From Antilocapra americana (taxonomy: Eukaryota > Chordata > Mammalia > Artiodactyla > Antilocapridae), in contig ML660773.1 in NCBI GenBank assembly GCA_007570785.1, positions 87,534 to 151,533 of the forward strand: DNA of 64,000 nucleotides. The letters run 5' to 3'. Position 1 is the stretch's first letter. Each line of letters starts with the position of its first letter. The notes under the pieces are model-generated. The model was not told where the DNA came from. It did not search any database and worked only from the letters and a program-made list of their open reading frames with translations. A program made the translations under genes and the position numbers. Below, in pieces: positions 46,371-57,985 of this stretch.

Positions 46371-48081
46371 TAGAGGCTTAGAGAATGGAAAAAAGAAAAA
46401 TACCATAATGAATCAAAGGAGAGCATATATGAGAAGTTTATGTCTTTTATGTGTGACTACATCAATGTCTGTGTTTTTCCACCATTAGACTGGGAAATAG
46501 TGAAGGGCACAGAGTCCAGAGAATTTATATTGTTTATCTTTGTATCTTTTAAGTCATCATGCCCCAAGGTCCTAATATAGATTAGCTAACCACAAAGTTT
46601 TCTGGATGTTGAATTGAAGTAGAGGGACAGGTTTCAAAATTGAACATAGTTCCACAAGTCACATGTTGAAAAGAAATCAAGTCAAATTATTACAGACAAA
46701 GAAACCATTGGATTGGCAATGTCAAGGTCATTGTTGAGCTCAGAAAGGATGCCTTTGATGAATTTCTTGAAACAGATGCCAGAAAGCAATAAATTTAGGA
46801 CCAATCGGTTGAGGAAATATATAGTAGTATAGACCACTCTTGGCAAGTTTGATAATGGAGACAAAATAAGCTTCTGTGTCTCTTTTGTCCTGAGAGGTTC
46901 TCTCCCCTATACAATGGCTCTCATTTTTTCTTCTTGTAATATTCTTGGGCAATTTCAAGTAAGCACAGTTTTCACTTGAAGCAAAGTCAGTTAGGGTAAT
47001 TTGAGAGGATTTGGACTTGTGACTCAAGTAGCACCTGAGAGGAGCTCTCTATGCAGAGTTGATGCAGACTATAGACATGGAATCACTTTGTTAGTTTATT
47101 TGCCCTTTCTCAAAGCTAACAAGGATCTCTGTGTCTGCTGAACCCATGAGTAAAATCCTGAAGATAGTTCATCATCAAGGCAGTAGTGAGGAATCAGTGA
47201 ATCTAGCTAGCTTACAGTGGTCCACGTTCAGAGGAGCGGGGGGTAGCTGTATGAAGGTCGGACATGGTGGATGTGGAGGTAGATGTTGGTGACCTCAGCA
47301 TGTTAGATAAGTTATATCTTAGATCTATGTCATCATGAACTCTTGTCATGGCCCCATTGTCTTCCAAATCAAGTCAGGCTTGTCCCCATGCCACATTAGA
47401 CCATTGACTGTTCCGTGACTTGCTCTGTGTTGCCCTGGCTCTTGAGGAGAACAGTGTGTCTCTGATTCTGCTCAGCCTCATCAACCAGATCATGAGTCCG
47501 TGACTCACGGTGATCCAAGCATCCCTCACGCCCACACTTGTTTTTTCTTTTTACTTCCTCCCTTCACCTTCTATTGATATTTCGGTTTTCTTTTGTACAG
47601 TGGATGAAGCAAAATGTCAGATAAAATGTTCACAGTTCAAGAGTATTTTCAGGAATCTTAGAGGGTCAACAATGTTTACTCATGCCTGGAATACACAAGA
47701 ATGCTAAGAATGCGTGCTGTCTGAAGATGATATAAGACACTAGTCCACACCCAGGGGGTTTGGTGGAGACTAACAGCTCAATAATGTGGTGTGAAATACA
47801 GCCTGTTCTCACTGGGTCCACTTTCCCATGTTGAACTGTAGTTCTCTGCTGTGAATTTGAAGGGAAGAAAATATCTTTTAAAGTTGGAGTAACAGTTCAG
47901 ATGCCTTTGGGAGACAGGCAAATATATTAAAGCATAAAGCAGGGGGATGGGGCAAAGTGCTAAGCTGATTTTTCAACCTCCACAGAGGCCAAATCTACTA
48001 GCAAAACTAAATACCTCCATAGAGGGCCACAGACTGAGCACCTAGAAGTACTCCTCCAGAAGTAAAGGGTGTCTATGCTTC

Positions 48082-48290
48082 CTTGCATTCTCAGTCATGT
48101 CCGACTCTTTGTGACCTGGACAATAGCCTGCCAGGCTCCTCTGTCCATGGGATTTCCCAGGCAAGAATATTGGAGTGGGTTGTCATTTCCTTCGGTGGGG
48201 AATCTTCCTGACCCAGGGATCGAACCCAGTCTCTTACCTCTCCTACATTAGCAGGCAGATTCTTCACCACTGCAATACCTGGGAAGCCCA
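48082..48290 (-). repeat. Bov-tA SINE, minus strand
   Basis: CATTCTCAGTCATGTCCGAC to CACTGCAATACCTGGGAAGC. Confidence 0.83.
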
Positions 48291-48680
48291 AAAGGCTTCA
48301 TATGGTTACATAGTTAAGGAAAGGTTTTGTTTCTCCTGTTTTCTTGCTTAGAGTCTTTTGGAGAAAAATAATTAAGCTAAAATAACAATGATAAATTGGA
48401 ATTCTAGAAACTGCCTCATATACACACCTACAATGGGAAGCATGAAATTCTGAGATGCTTTAACAAAGGACCACAATAAGTTGGTAGCAACTGGAAACTC
48501 CATACCATTGTCTCAAAGCTCCTGCTGGATGCTGAATCTTAAGATGCTCATAAAGTAGATAGGAGGGAGAGTGTAGCCAAGTGTCATTCTAGCTGGCGAC
48601 AACACAGTATTGCCACCAGAAGGGGAAGAATGAATGGAACTTTAGCATTGCTATAATTGAGAGCATGGCTTTGATCCAAC

Positions 48681-48848
48681 TCTGAAACTGTAGCCCATCA
48701 GGCTCCTCTGTCCATGGGATTCTCCAGGCAAGAATACTGTGATGTGTAGCCATTTCCTTCTCCAGGAGATCTTCCTGACCCAGGGATTGAACTTGGGTCT
48801 CCCAAATTGCATGCAGATTCTTTACCATCTGAGCCACCAGGGAAGTCC
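48681..48848 (-). repeat. Bov-tA SINE, minus strand, 3' end missing
   Basis: Starts within the element at CTGAAACTGTAGCCCATCAG and runs to the head GAGCCACCAGGGAAGTCC. Confidence 0.8.
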
Positions 48849-49007
48849 TGTGGTCTTAGACAGTCAAAATCCAACAACTAAAGAAAATATGAGAAGTTGA
48901 AGTAAATATAAGGACCTCAAAGGGGAGAAAATTGGTTACAGAGGTGATAGGAGAGCTGAGAAATCAAATAAATGTATGGTGAGTCACCTCATCATTTGCA
49001 ACAGCAA

Positions 49008-49115
49008 GGAAGTCCCTGGTCATCCAGGGCTTAGGACTCAGAGCTCTCACCTTCAGTACCTGATTCAGGAACTAATATCCCACAAGCCACACGGTGAGGC
49101 CAAAAAATTTTTTTG
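49008..49115 (+). repeat. CHR-type SINE
   Basis: AAGGAAGTCCCTGGTCATCC, then TGATTCAGGAACTAATATCC and a short A/T-rich tail; diverged. Confidence 0.6.
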
Positions 49116-49439
49116 CAATAGCATGAAGACACTACTGCCCCTGGGATCAGAGCAACAGAGGGAGGAAGGAGGTAACCTTCCCAGAGCCTGGGACAGGGAG
49201 CACACCACAGAAGCTGGGGTCGTGGTGAACCTGCCTGATGAAAGCCAGGCCTTGGATGAAGTAGCATTCTGGCTGAAACTGGAAGCACAGAGGAGATGCC
49301 TTCAGAAGCTCAGGAAGATGATTATCTTGGCTTCTTACCAATTCCTACCTTCTCATTTTCTACCAGTGCCTCCCTTTGGCAAATCTACATGGTGCCTGGA
49401 GGGCAGGAGTGCATGGGAAATGCGTGTAGTTCCCTACAA

Positions 49440-49560
49440 CACTGCCATTAACTAGCTGGGTGGCCCGGGGAAAGTCACTCAACCTCTCTGAACCTCAGTT
49501 TCTTCATCTGCAAAACTAGGCTAATGCTTGTCCTTGCTGATAAACCTTAAATAGCAGTAG
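49440..49560 (-). repeat. MIR element
   Basis: TAACTAGCTGGGTGGCCCGG, CACTCAACCTCTCTGAACCT and CAGTTTCTTCATCTGCAAAA, the MIR reverse-complement order. Confidence 0.75.
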
Positions 49561-49964
49561 TCATGACAAATTTTAAATGGCTGCAGGGGAGAGCGGCTGA
49601 GTCCCACTTAGACTGTATTAAGATAAAGAAGGGGAGTCCTAGCTCCCTTGTGAGGGGCCCATGCCACAGTCTTTAAGCTGTCTTGTTATTGCTCATCAGC
49701 TCTCACTGGGCAGTCCTCCCCAGGGCCACATGGGTGATCCATGGGTCAGGTAGTAATTTGAAGTTTACAAGTCAATTTCATATCATTAACTCTTAGGGCT
49801 TTCCCTGTGGACTAAACAAGGACATTTATTACTCTCTGTGCTTTATTATTGGGGTACAGATGGTCAAAGAGTTTATGGAACTTATTCAAGTAAACCCAGA
49901 TAATAAACGATAGCGCTGAGAGTTACACAGTATTGCCTTTGGGCCCCAAACTTTTAATTTTGTA

Positions 49965-50250
49965 TTAGAATACAGTCGATTAAGCATGTTGTGATAACTT
50001 CAGCTGGACAGCAAAGGGACTCAGTCATACATATATAGGTATCCATTCTCCCCCAAACTTCCTTCCCATCCATATGTTATGTTATGTTGCAGAACATGGA
50101 GCAGAGTTCCCTGTGATACACAGCAGAACCTTGTTGGTTATCCATTTTATATATAGCAGTGTGTACATGTCCATCCCAAACTCCCCAACCATCCCTCCCC
50201 CTAGCAACCATTTGTTTGTTCTCTAAGTCTGTGAGTCTGTTTCTGTTGGA
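49965..50250. repeat. L1 3' UTR fragment
   Basis: GTTGTGATAACTTCAGCTGG, GTATCCATTCTCCCCCAAAC, AGTGTGTACATGTCCATCCC and TCTAAGTCTGTGAGTCTGTT. Confidence 0.78.
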
Positions 50251-51124
50251 CCACAAACTTTGATCAACCAAAACTCAGCTCCAGATTTCAAAAACAGAGT
50301 TAAAAATAAAAAAGGATTAGAGGAGATTAGGAGAAGTCTGACCTGAGCGAAAATAAGTCTCCTCTCTCAACCCAGTCAACATCGAATTTAAAAAAATGCT
50401 GGCTCAGAGTCACCAGGAGAAAACCCAGCAGGTCCTGCAGGAGGGTTGGGAGGGTCTGCTCCCAAGCCTCTGGGCCTGGGGCATGGCCCCAGCTCTTGCC
50501 AATGTCAGACTCATAGGTATGTATTAATTATTCAACAGTAAATGTGTACCAATTAGTTGAGAGGCCAGAGTATTTGTGACACATAAAATGGTATAATAAG
50601 ACAAAAAGGAGGCAAACCAGAGTTAGCAGCGGGTCCCCGGGATAGAAAAGGGAAGAACAGACTCACTCTAGTGTTGTGTGAATTTTCACCACAAAAAGTT
50701 TCATCCAACTTTTATAAACATCTTAATATATGGAAATCTTCCTCAAAATTCATTCTGTGAGTGGGGCAGGTTCCACAGCCATAGTCCACTCCCCAGCACT
50801 CAGCTTCCAAATTAGCTGACAAGAAAACGTGACTTCCATTCCCAGAGAACCTCTAACTAAACAGTTGTGTTGCTGTAGAAAGGCCTCCTGTCTTTGAAGA
50901 GACAGGTTAGTCTCAGGGTTCACGTGGAGGTCTGGTCTCCAAGAAAAGTACATCATCGCAGGTAACCGGAGCTCTGATGATGCCAGCCCTGAGCCCGGGC
51001 AGAGAGCTGGTTCTAACGCTCTACAACACTCCAGCCACCCTCTCTTTTATCTCATGTGAGACCAGGAATGAGTGCCCGCCAGCCCCACTCTTGCCTCCTT
51101 CCGTATTTAATTGTGTCTGCATTT

Positions 51125-51790
51125 GGGACTTCAAATTGGTGCAGCCACCATGGAAAATGGGATGGAGGTTTCTCAAAAAACTAAAAATAGAAATACCATG
51201 TGACCCAGAAATTCCACTTCTGGGTATACAGTCAAAAAACTAAAATCACTAACTTGACAAGATACTTGCACCCAGTGTTCATTGTAGCATTATTTGCAAT
51301 AGCCAAGACATGGAAGCTACCTACGTGTCCATGAATAGACAAGGAAGATGTGGCATATGTATGTAGTGGAATCCTACTCAGTCATTAAAAATAATGGAGC
51401 TTTGCCTTTTGCAGCAACAAGATAGACTGGAGGATATTATGCTCAGTGACATAAGCCAGACAGAGAAAGGCAAGTGAGGTATGAAACTGGATATACGTGG
51501 AATCTAAAAAACATAACAAACTAGTAAACATAACCAAACAAAAGGAGACTCACAGACATAAAAAACAAACTAGTGGGTGAGGAAGGAGCGAAGGGCAACA
51601 CAGAGGTAGCGGAGTAAGAGCTACAAACTATTAAGTATAAAATAAGCTACAAAGAATTATTGTACAACATGGGAAATATAGCTAACATGCTATAGTTTAA
51701 AAAGCATGAATCTCAATATTGTTCACCTGTAACATATAATATTGTACATCAACTATACTCCAATTAATTAATTAAAATAAAAACATCTAC
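51125..51790 (+). mobile_element. L1 3' end
   Basis: From GCAGCCACCATGGAAAATGG through AAATACCATGTGACCCAGAA and GGAATCCTACTCAGTCATTA to ACTATACTCCAATTAATTAA and an A-rich tail. 5'-truncated. Confidence 0.8.
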
Positions 51791-53156
51791 TTTGTCTCAT
51801 ATTCTGAACTGATGAAGAAAGTTAGGTTTTAAAAATATGAAGTGTATATAACTCCAAATTCTTCTCACACCTTTGATTCAGACTTGCCTTTCAGTATGAA
51901 TTACATTTCTTCTGCATTTCCATAGCCTTGTGCTTGAACCTCTATCATGGCCCTTTGTTAAAATCTACCGTCTATGGTTTACTAGGCTCTGTGCCAGTCT
52001 CCATGGGAGTTCCCTGAGAGAAAGAGGCAGAATTGGCCCCTCTGTATTTTACCCTTCTGTCCCCTCACCTACCCCAAGCCCATGGTACTTTATCTATGGT
52101 AGGAGTTCAGAGTTTGCTTACAGAATTCAATAGGTACAACAGGAGTCTGAACCCACAGTCCTAGACCCTGGGGTTCACCCCAGGACCCTGTGGATCCGTT
52201 ATAACTGCTTTCACACAAATACCCAACCACCGCCACGGGGACTCCAGCTTCTAAGAAAATAACCTCTCGTGTATAACCCCCTCATTAGATTCCATAACAT
52301 TTAATTAAGCCTAACAATTTTTTTAAAAAGGCAGTTGGCTTCCTAAACATTGAATCTGTATCCAGTGGAAATCCCCGATCCTTGACTTCCTTGAATGTCA
52401 TGAGCCAGCTGTAACTAGGGGTTGTAAATATATCTTCCGAAGCCTCTCTTTTGTAGAGAGAGGGACACCATCAGTGAGGAGACACCAGCCTATAAATTAC
52501 ATCATCCATCTCTCTCTGATGAGGGAAAATGAGACTTCCTCCTGACTCATGAATTTGGTGGTTTTCAGACCGCAGAGAAGTGTAAGCTGTGTTTGACCTG
52601 AGATGCCGCACTCCATCACAGGCCAAGGACACAGGGCAGGGTCTCTGGAATGCAGCCCACTTTCCCTCCCTTCCCACACTACTTAAAAGCTGATCCCATT
52701 TTGGGCGTATCTGTGTAGGCTCAGGGTGTGACCCAGCCCCAGTTTACACCTCGATTCTGAATACACCAGCCTTGGACTGGACTGATGGGGCTCAGGCTCT
52801 CCCAGGACTTCAGGAAGAAGGCAAAAGCTTAGAAGGACCACAGTGGGCACAGGTGAGCCCCCAGCAACACGCCCCAGGACTGCACCCAGGAGTGGGCAGG
52901 CCTTTCCGCCTCAGACAGGCAGACATGAGCCAGCCTTACACGAGCACCCAGAGCTCAGAGGCATCAGAACAGCCCTGGGCTCACTCACATCAAGCTCTGA
53001 GGTCTGTAATTAACTCCTGGGGGGAATGGGTGTGGTCTGCTTTGTAAGGGACCTTGGCATGAAGCATCAGGAAATACGTCACATTGTCATCACTGTAACA
53101 TTACAGGAATTGCAGCTGCTGAATGCTTCTCCCTATGGCTGCGGACCTGGAGCCTT

Positions 53157-53162
53157 TATAAA
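53157..53162 (+). promoter_or_regulatory. TATA box of DEFB103
   Basis: TATAAA (in CCTTTATAAAGTG), 56 bases upstream of the DEFB103 ATG. Confidence 0.7.
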
Positions 53163-53212
53163 GTGAGCGAGCACACTGTCCTGCCCAGTCTCAGCTGGGA
53201 AGCCAGCCAGCC

Positions 53213-53270
53213 ATGAGGGTCTACAGCCTTCTCTATGTGGTGCTCTTCTTGTTCCTGCTGCCTGTTCCAG
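53213..53270 (+). other. DEFB103: DEFB103 coding exon 1 (signal peptide)
   Basis: Nineteen codons plus one base; donor GTAAGATG at 53271. Confidence 0.94.
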
Positions 53271-54080
53271 GTAAGATGGGCTCGGAAATGAGAGGCTGAA
53301 TGGGTTGAGAATTTGGCATTCAGGGTCAGCCCTCTCCATTCATTTGGGAATTTTAGACAAAGTAGATTTATTATCTGGGAACTAGACATAACCAGTTTGT
53401 TTGTTTGTTTTTTTCCTTTCCTGACAAAGACCATCAAGAATCTCAAAGTAGGGTCTCCATCTCTTCGGATTCACTCCTAAGAGACTAATCAGCTCACAAA
53501 CCATCCCTCCATGGGAGGACTGTTATACCTGTTCATGAGACAGGAAGAAAGTGATGTAAAACTTTAATACCAACAGGAAAAATGGACTTAATCTGAGCAC
53601 AGAAGCGCAGATTCCCTTTTAGTAGCTTAGCGGTTGGAGGTAGAGTCTTTTGGCCTCTGAAGGGCCTGGGGACCATCGTGGCCCCTGCCTCCCAGAGGTC
53701 AGTTCACAAGAGGGCTGCCGTGGTTACGCCACTTTCTCAGCTGAGCCGAACCCACAGACACATTGTTAGTAGCTAGCCCACCTTCTTCTTTACTCCAGGT
53801 AGTAAAGAAAAAGGAAAAAGACATAAAAGAATAAAAAATGGCAACACATAACTTATTAGAGGGACTCCAAAAGCCTTGGGCTTGTACCATGGCCTTCCTA
53901 AAATCTTCCCTTGTGCTCCGTTTCTTGACTGCAGGCAATGGAGGGATCATAAGCGGGTTACAGAAGTATTATTGCAAAATAAGAAGCGGCCGATGTGCTC
54001 TGATTGGCTGCCTTCCAAAGGAGGAAGAGATAGGCCGTTGTTCCCTGAGTGGCCGAAAATGCTGCCGGAAGAAGAAATGA
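53213..54080 (+). CDS. DEFB103: DEFB103, beta-defensin 103 (complete, two exons)
   Basis: Secreted, strongly cationic epithelial beta-defensin. The family has broad, salt-tolerant killing activity and binds melanocortin receptors (the dog orthologue controls black coat colour). Exons 53213-53270 and 53935-54080, phase-1 junction, 67 residues, the same length as human. Exon 1 codes MRVYSLLYVVLFLFLLPVP. Exon 2 codes the mature peptide with GIISGLQKYYC, cysteines spaced C-x6-C-x4-C-x9-C-x6-CC, CLPKEEEIGRC and the basic end GRKCCRKKK, all as in human. Start chosen at the first in-frame ATG after the TATA box. Donor GTAAGA and acceptor GACTGCAG are intact. Polyadenylation signal ATTAAA at 54154. 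The gene is in the same orientation as SPAG11 and 20.9 kb from it. An L1-made GMDS retrocopy lies 660 bases downstream. Confidence 0.96.
53271..53934 (+). other. DEFB103 intron
   Basis: 664 bases, phase 1, the shortest intron of the cluster. No young SINE is inside it. Confidence 0.9.
53935..54080 (+). other. DEFB103: DEFB103 coding exon 2 (mature peptide)
   Basis: Acceptor AG at 53933-53934; completes Gly20 and runs 47 codons to TGA at 54078-54080. Confidence 0.94.
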
Positions 54081-54153
54081 AAAGTCCAGAAACCCGAGGA
54101 GAATGTGGCAAAGCGTGAAAATGCCTCCTTGAAGACTCCAGAAGCCAAATCAA

Positions 54154-54159
54154 ATTAAA
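54154..54159 (+). terminator. DEFB103 polyadenylation signal
   Basis: ATTAAA 74 bases after the stop codon. Confidence 0.65.
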
Positions 54160-54739
54160 GACTTTTTACAAAAACTTAGAAACTTGATTATCATTATTAT
54201 TTTTTAACATTCTGGTTATTGTGCTAGTTGTTACCAAACAGGCAACTTAGAAAGTGTTAATGACTCATCCTTAATTCAAATGAAGTATAATCGCTAGAGG
54301 AAGCCACAAGAGGGTCTCAACGGACGTTCCAAGGATTGTCAGATTTTATTCCTTTCACAGCTTTCACCCTCAGTGACACTGGACCACTTGTTCTTTCTGA
54401 AACGCTTCCTTTGCCTTCTGTCACCCATCTGAGCTTCACAGTCTGTTCATCTGTCATAGCATCTCCCCATCAAATCCATCTCTGAAACTTCAGGGCATCC
54501 CTCAGGGTCTTCCCAGGTCCCTCTGAGCACTTTACAGCTCAGGGACACGGGGAACCTGGCTCCTCCTCGACCTTGCCCTCAGCTTTCCTCTCACTCTTGC
54601 CTCTGTTCTGACTGACCTCAGGCCTGGAGAAAATCTCTCCTCCAGCTATGTCTCCAAACCCATCTCTCAGGGGCACCTAAAATTCTATCTCCTTCTTAAA
54701 AACACAGCTGGTTTCCCCAACAAATATGATCTTTCCTTT
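54160..54739. other. Unique sequence downstream of DEFB103
   Basis: Pyrimidine-rich in 54380-54720; no gene or repeat recognised. It ends at TTTT, the insertion point of the retrocopy. Confidence 0.5.
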
Positions 54740-57727
54740 TAAAAGGGTTCTGACCCAGGCAGCTGGCTCCGCGCACACCCCCGGCGGTCGGCGCCTCCGG
54801 TCAGCTCGTGGACATGGCCCAGGCGGCAGAGCACTCCCCCCGCACCCGCGGCGCCGGGGACACCGAGATGGGCAAGCCCAGGAAGGTGGCGCTCATCACG
54901 GGCATCACCGGCCAGGTTTTGACTGAAGAAAACTGCTTCACACGCTAATACTGAATATCACCATCGTTTAAAATAAAGGACAGTCTGCAGCGGAGCACTC
55001 AGGAGGTCACCTCAAGAGCAGAGGTCCCAGGAGAGGTGTTGAACGGGCTTCTCTGACCTGATCCCAAGCCCTCTTTCTGTTCAGCGGCGCAGGAAACACT
55101 CACTCAGGGACCTCCGTAACAGGGATGGCAGCCTCAGAGTGGTGGGGGGTGTGTGTGGAGCCAGGCGTGGGGCCTTTTCAGCTGCGTCCCCGCTGTGCCC
55201 ACATGGGCCTGCAGGTCGTGCAAGTGCCTGTGCCCGCTGAGGTTAGGGCCTGTGAACCCGAGGTGCTGTTACCCTTCCTTCCATCAGGGATGGGGCCAGT
55301 GAGCGGTGTCCAGACGGCGGTTTCAGAGCTTTCCCAACGCAGTCCGCTCTGCAGGCCTTAGGACTCAGTGATTTAACAAAATCTTGCCAGTTTTACTTGA
55401 AGAAAATGGTAAAAAAAGAAAAAAAAAAGAAAAAAAGGTCTTTCTAAAATTTTGTGCTATCAAGTTACATCTCAGGCATGCTATTTTCTAAAGTGCCTTC
55501 CTTTCCCCTGGGAGTTTCAGAGCGCGTCTACTGTCTGAGCATTTTGAGCAGTCACGTGGCCAGTTCCCTGGGAGCATTTAAGATGCGTGGACTGAGCAGT
55601 ACCTCTTTGAGGCCCGGTAAGTGGGGAGGGACATGTGTGTGCACCCGTGTTAAGGGCACATGTGTACAAACACGTGCTTTACTTCCTGGTTCCCCAGGTC
55701 ACTGTTTTAGAGAAATGGTCTCAGGTTTTCTGACCCAGAGGAATTCATTTGAGTAAGCCCACAGTCCTTTAAAGAACTGCTCCGGCAGGCCCATTTCGCA
55801 GTCTTCCCAGGAAAACCTTCACATGGGGAGCCTTCTAGGGAAGAAGAGGAGGGGTCTACTGAGAGAGCCCCGTTTGTTTTTATTAATGGTGGGGTGTAAG
55901 TTGCTGTTACGGGTGGTATTCATTCCTTCAGCAAACATTTGTTGACCATCTTCTATGAACAAAACGCTTCTAGGAACAATGTAGATAAATGAGCTAATGG
56001 ACAATTTGGATCTGATGCAGGCTTTCTAAGTTTTATTACAGTTCCAAGATGTGTCATTATAACCTAGTATTTTGTTTTCATTGTGACACAGACAGCCAGT
56101 TAGCTGATTGCCATTCTTCTCTTCCTTATGAACACAATTCCTGTGTTATTTGGATCAGTTCTGTGCTTAGTTAAAAGATGGCCTTTTCCAGCTTGCTCGG
56201 CAGACACCCTGACTCGACTGCATTCCAGCCAGCGTGTGTGAGTGGAAACGCTGTGTGGGCCTTCAGGAAGGGATGTGTAAAAGGCACAGGGAAAAGTGCC
56301 GCCTCGGCCTTTACCTTCTCTTTTTTCTATACCTGCTACGTGGATGTGATGTCTGGAGCTCCAACACCAGTTTTGGATGATGAGGTAGTCTTGAAGACAA
56401 AAGCCAGAAGGACGGAAGGAGCCCAGGTCCCTGGTCACTGGTGACCTAGTGATCAGCAGCCTTGCCACCTCCGGGCTGACCGCCGCCAGAGTCTCTCTGT
56501 GACATGCTAGGGTCTGACTCACAGGCAGCCACAGTTCATTTGAGTGACTTCGGTTTCCACGCTCGTCTTCAGCCTCAGCAGCATGACTGCGAACACCAGG
56601 CCGAGCGGGTGTCTGCAGCTTCAGCAGTGTGCCTGTCCTGTCTTGTGGCGCCTGGAAGCAGTCATTCCAGGTTGCAAGTAAGGAAATCCTCAGGTTAAGG
56701 AATATTAATTCCACTGGTCCTGAACAAGTGTGCCTGGAAAACTTTCCACGGAGGTTCTCAGAGGCTCCCCAGATCAGCAGCTCTGGCATCTAGTGGGCGT
56801 TTGTGATCACCAGGCCGCAGCTCGGCCGTCTGAATGAAACTCTGGAGGGAGGTCCGGTGGTCTGAGGTTCGATGCGTGGTTCAGATGCAGATGGTGGTCT
56901 GAGATCGCGGCTTTGTGACCTGCATCTTGTCCCTCAGACAGACAGAGGGCACAGGCTTATGAGGCAGGGGGGCGGCTGTGGGCTGGCTGGGGCTGGAGTT
57001 GCTGACGTGGCCCTTTGGATCCTGCTCGCACCGTTCTCCCTCGCTTCCCGAGGGGCTGACAGAGGAGCCTGTGGGAGACGCACGCGCTCGTCTGGCTTCT
57101 GGTGTCTGCTGGAGCTGACCCGGGGCCCGCCTGGCCCGCCCGGCGGGGTGAGAGCCCAGAGCCACCTGGCGGTGGGGGAGACAGCAGGTTGTGTGAATGG
57201 GGGCGTCTGATGCACACTTGGACATCTGTGCTGTTTGTTGCGCACTCTGTTCTATGTCAAACTATTCCAATGAAAAATGGACAGATTGCTCGGAAAATAC
57301 TCGGAAAGTACTGTGTGAAAACTTACGCATGATGACACGGAGCGCACACGTGGTGGCGTGTCTCCTGAGGAGGTCGGTCGTGTCGTCGAAGCCCTTCTCT
57401 CTGTGCACTTGCAGAGGCCCTGCAAAGCAGACAGAGCCCCCGAGGGTGTGGGCAGAATGGTGAAAAGGAGTCCGCGGGCAGGATCTGGGGAGCAGGCGCC
57501 GAGGCCCCGACGCGGGAGCCCACGTCCTGCCTTCAGCCTCCTCATTTGCAATGTGGAGATGACTGGGAAAATTAAGCGAGGAAAAGTATGTTCAAGTGTT
57601 GAGAGCAATACACATCAGATAGTAAATAATACATATCAGACATTACTACCTTCCTTTGTAAAGCTTTTCACATAAAGTCAGTATGGAAAAGTGAAAAAAA
57701 AAATAAATAAATAAAAGGGTTCTGACC
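54740..57727 (+). mobile_element. L1-mediated retroposed insertion starting with GMDS exon 1
   Basis: Non-LTR insertion bracketed by a perfect 16-base direct repeat, TAAAAGGGTTCTGACC, at 54740-54755 and 57712-57727. The left junction reads TTTT then AAAAGGG, the L1 endonuclease site. An A-rich tract (GAAAAAAAAAATAAATAAAT) ends the insert at about 57693-57711, just before the right repeat, so the copy is plus-strand. The body is about 2.96 kb. It begins with CpG-rich sequence containing the first coding exon of GMDS (54814-54915). From 54916 the sequence is not GMDS coding sequence and I could not identify it. It includes an internal A/G-rich tract (55406-55438) and a MIR-like end (about 57530-57620). 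A CATAAA at about 57671 may be the polyadenylation signal of the parent RNA. Confidence 0.88.
54814..54948 (+). pseudogene. GMDS: GMDS retrocopy fragment (first 34 codons plus new tail)
   Basis: Codes the N-terminus of GDP-mannose 4,6-dehydratase: MAQAAEHSPRTRG, then EMGKPRKVALITGITGQ at residues 18-34. This includes the start of the NAD(P)-binding Gly-rich loop, TGITGQ, and has the same length as the human N-terminal segment. At 54916 the homology stops abruptly after CAG, where I expect the end of exon 1, and ten unrelated codons lead to TAA at 54946-54948. The frame is intact for 44 residues but lacks the enzyme. It cannot be a working dehydratase. Whether the retrocopy is transcribed is unknown. 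Confidence 0.85.
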
Positions 57728-57887
57728 TGAGTGCTCCATCTATGAGCCTTACTTGATTTTCCCATTCACTACATTTGCATATTTCCAATCTCCATATTTG
57801 GTGGCGGGATTTTGAAGGGCACTTCATCACTTAATCACTCCTGGTCCAAGTGTTTTGATATAAAAACTGCTGAACAAGTGCTTATCG

Positions 57888-57985
57888 AGACTCCTATGGA
57901 CTAAGACCCACCAGGCTCCTCTGTCCATAGGATTCTTCAAGCAAGAATACTGGAGTGGGTTGCCATGCCCTGCTTTTAGTGAATT
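57888..57985 (-). repeat. Bov-A fragment
   Basis: CTCCTATGGACTAAGACCCA through CAAGAATACTGGAGTGGGTT in reverse; partial element. Confidence 0.72.

Larger units (their letters stand above)
32314..53150. other. Gene-poor interval between SPAG11 and DEFB103 (20.8 kb)
   Basis: No complete gene recognised. Repeats are listed separately. Unique stretches without a supported gene: 32320-34290, 35770-38640 (with a short local repeat at 36887 and 37432), 39570-40590, 40760-43120, 44240-46150, 46380-48080, 50260-51120 and 51800-53140. SPAG11 may have further 3' exons here (human has some), but I could not identify one with confidence. Confidence 0.55.

Noticed and set aside
49031..49455. Frames on both strands overlapping a CHR SINE and a MIR
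   Set aside because: They start in repeat sequence and share no features with a known gene.
54726..54926. 66-residue plus-strand frame through the GMDS fragment
   Set aside because: A different frame from the GMDS one and begins outside the insertion; the GMDS frame (54814) explains the sequence.
56100..56789. 229-residue minus-strand frame inside the retrocopy
   Set aside because: Antisense to the retroposed insert, with no homology or splice sites I recognise; likely open by chance.
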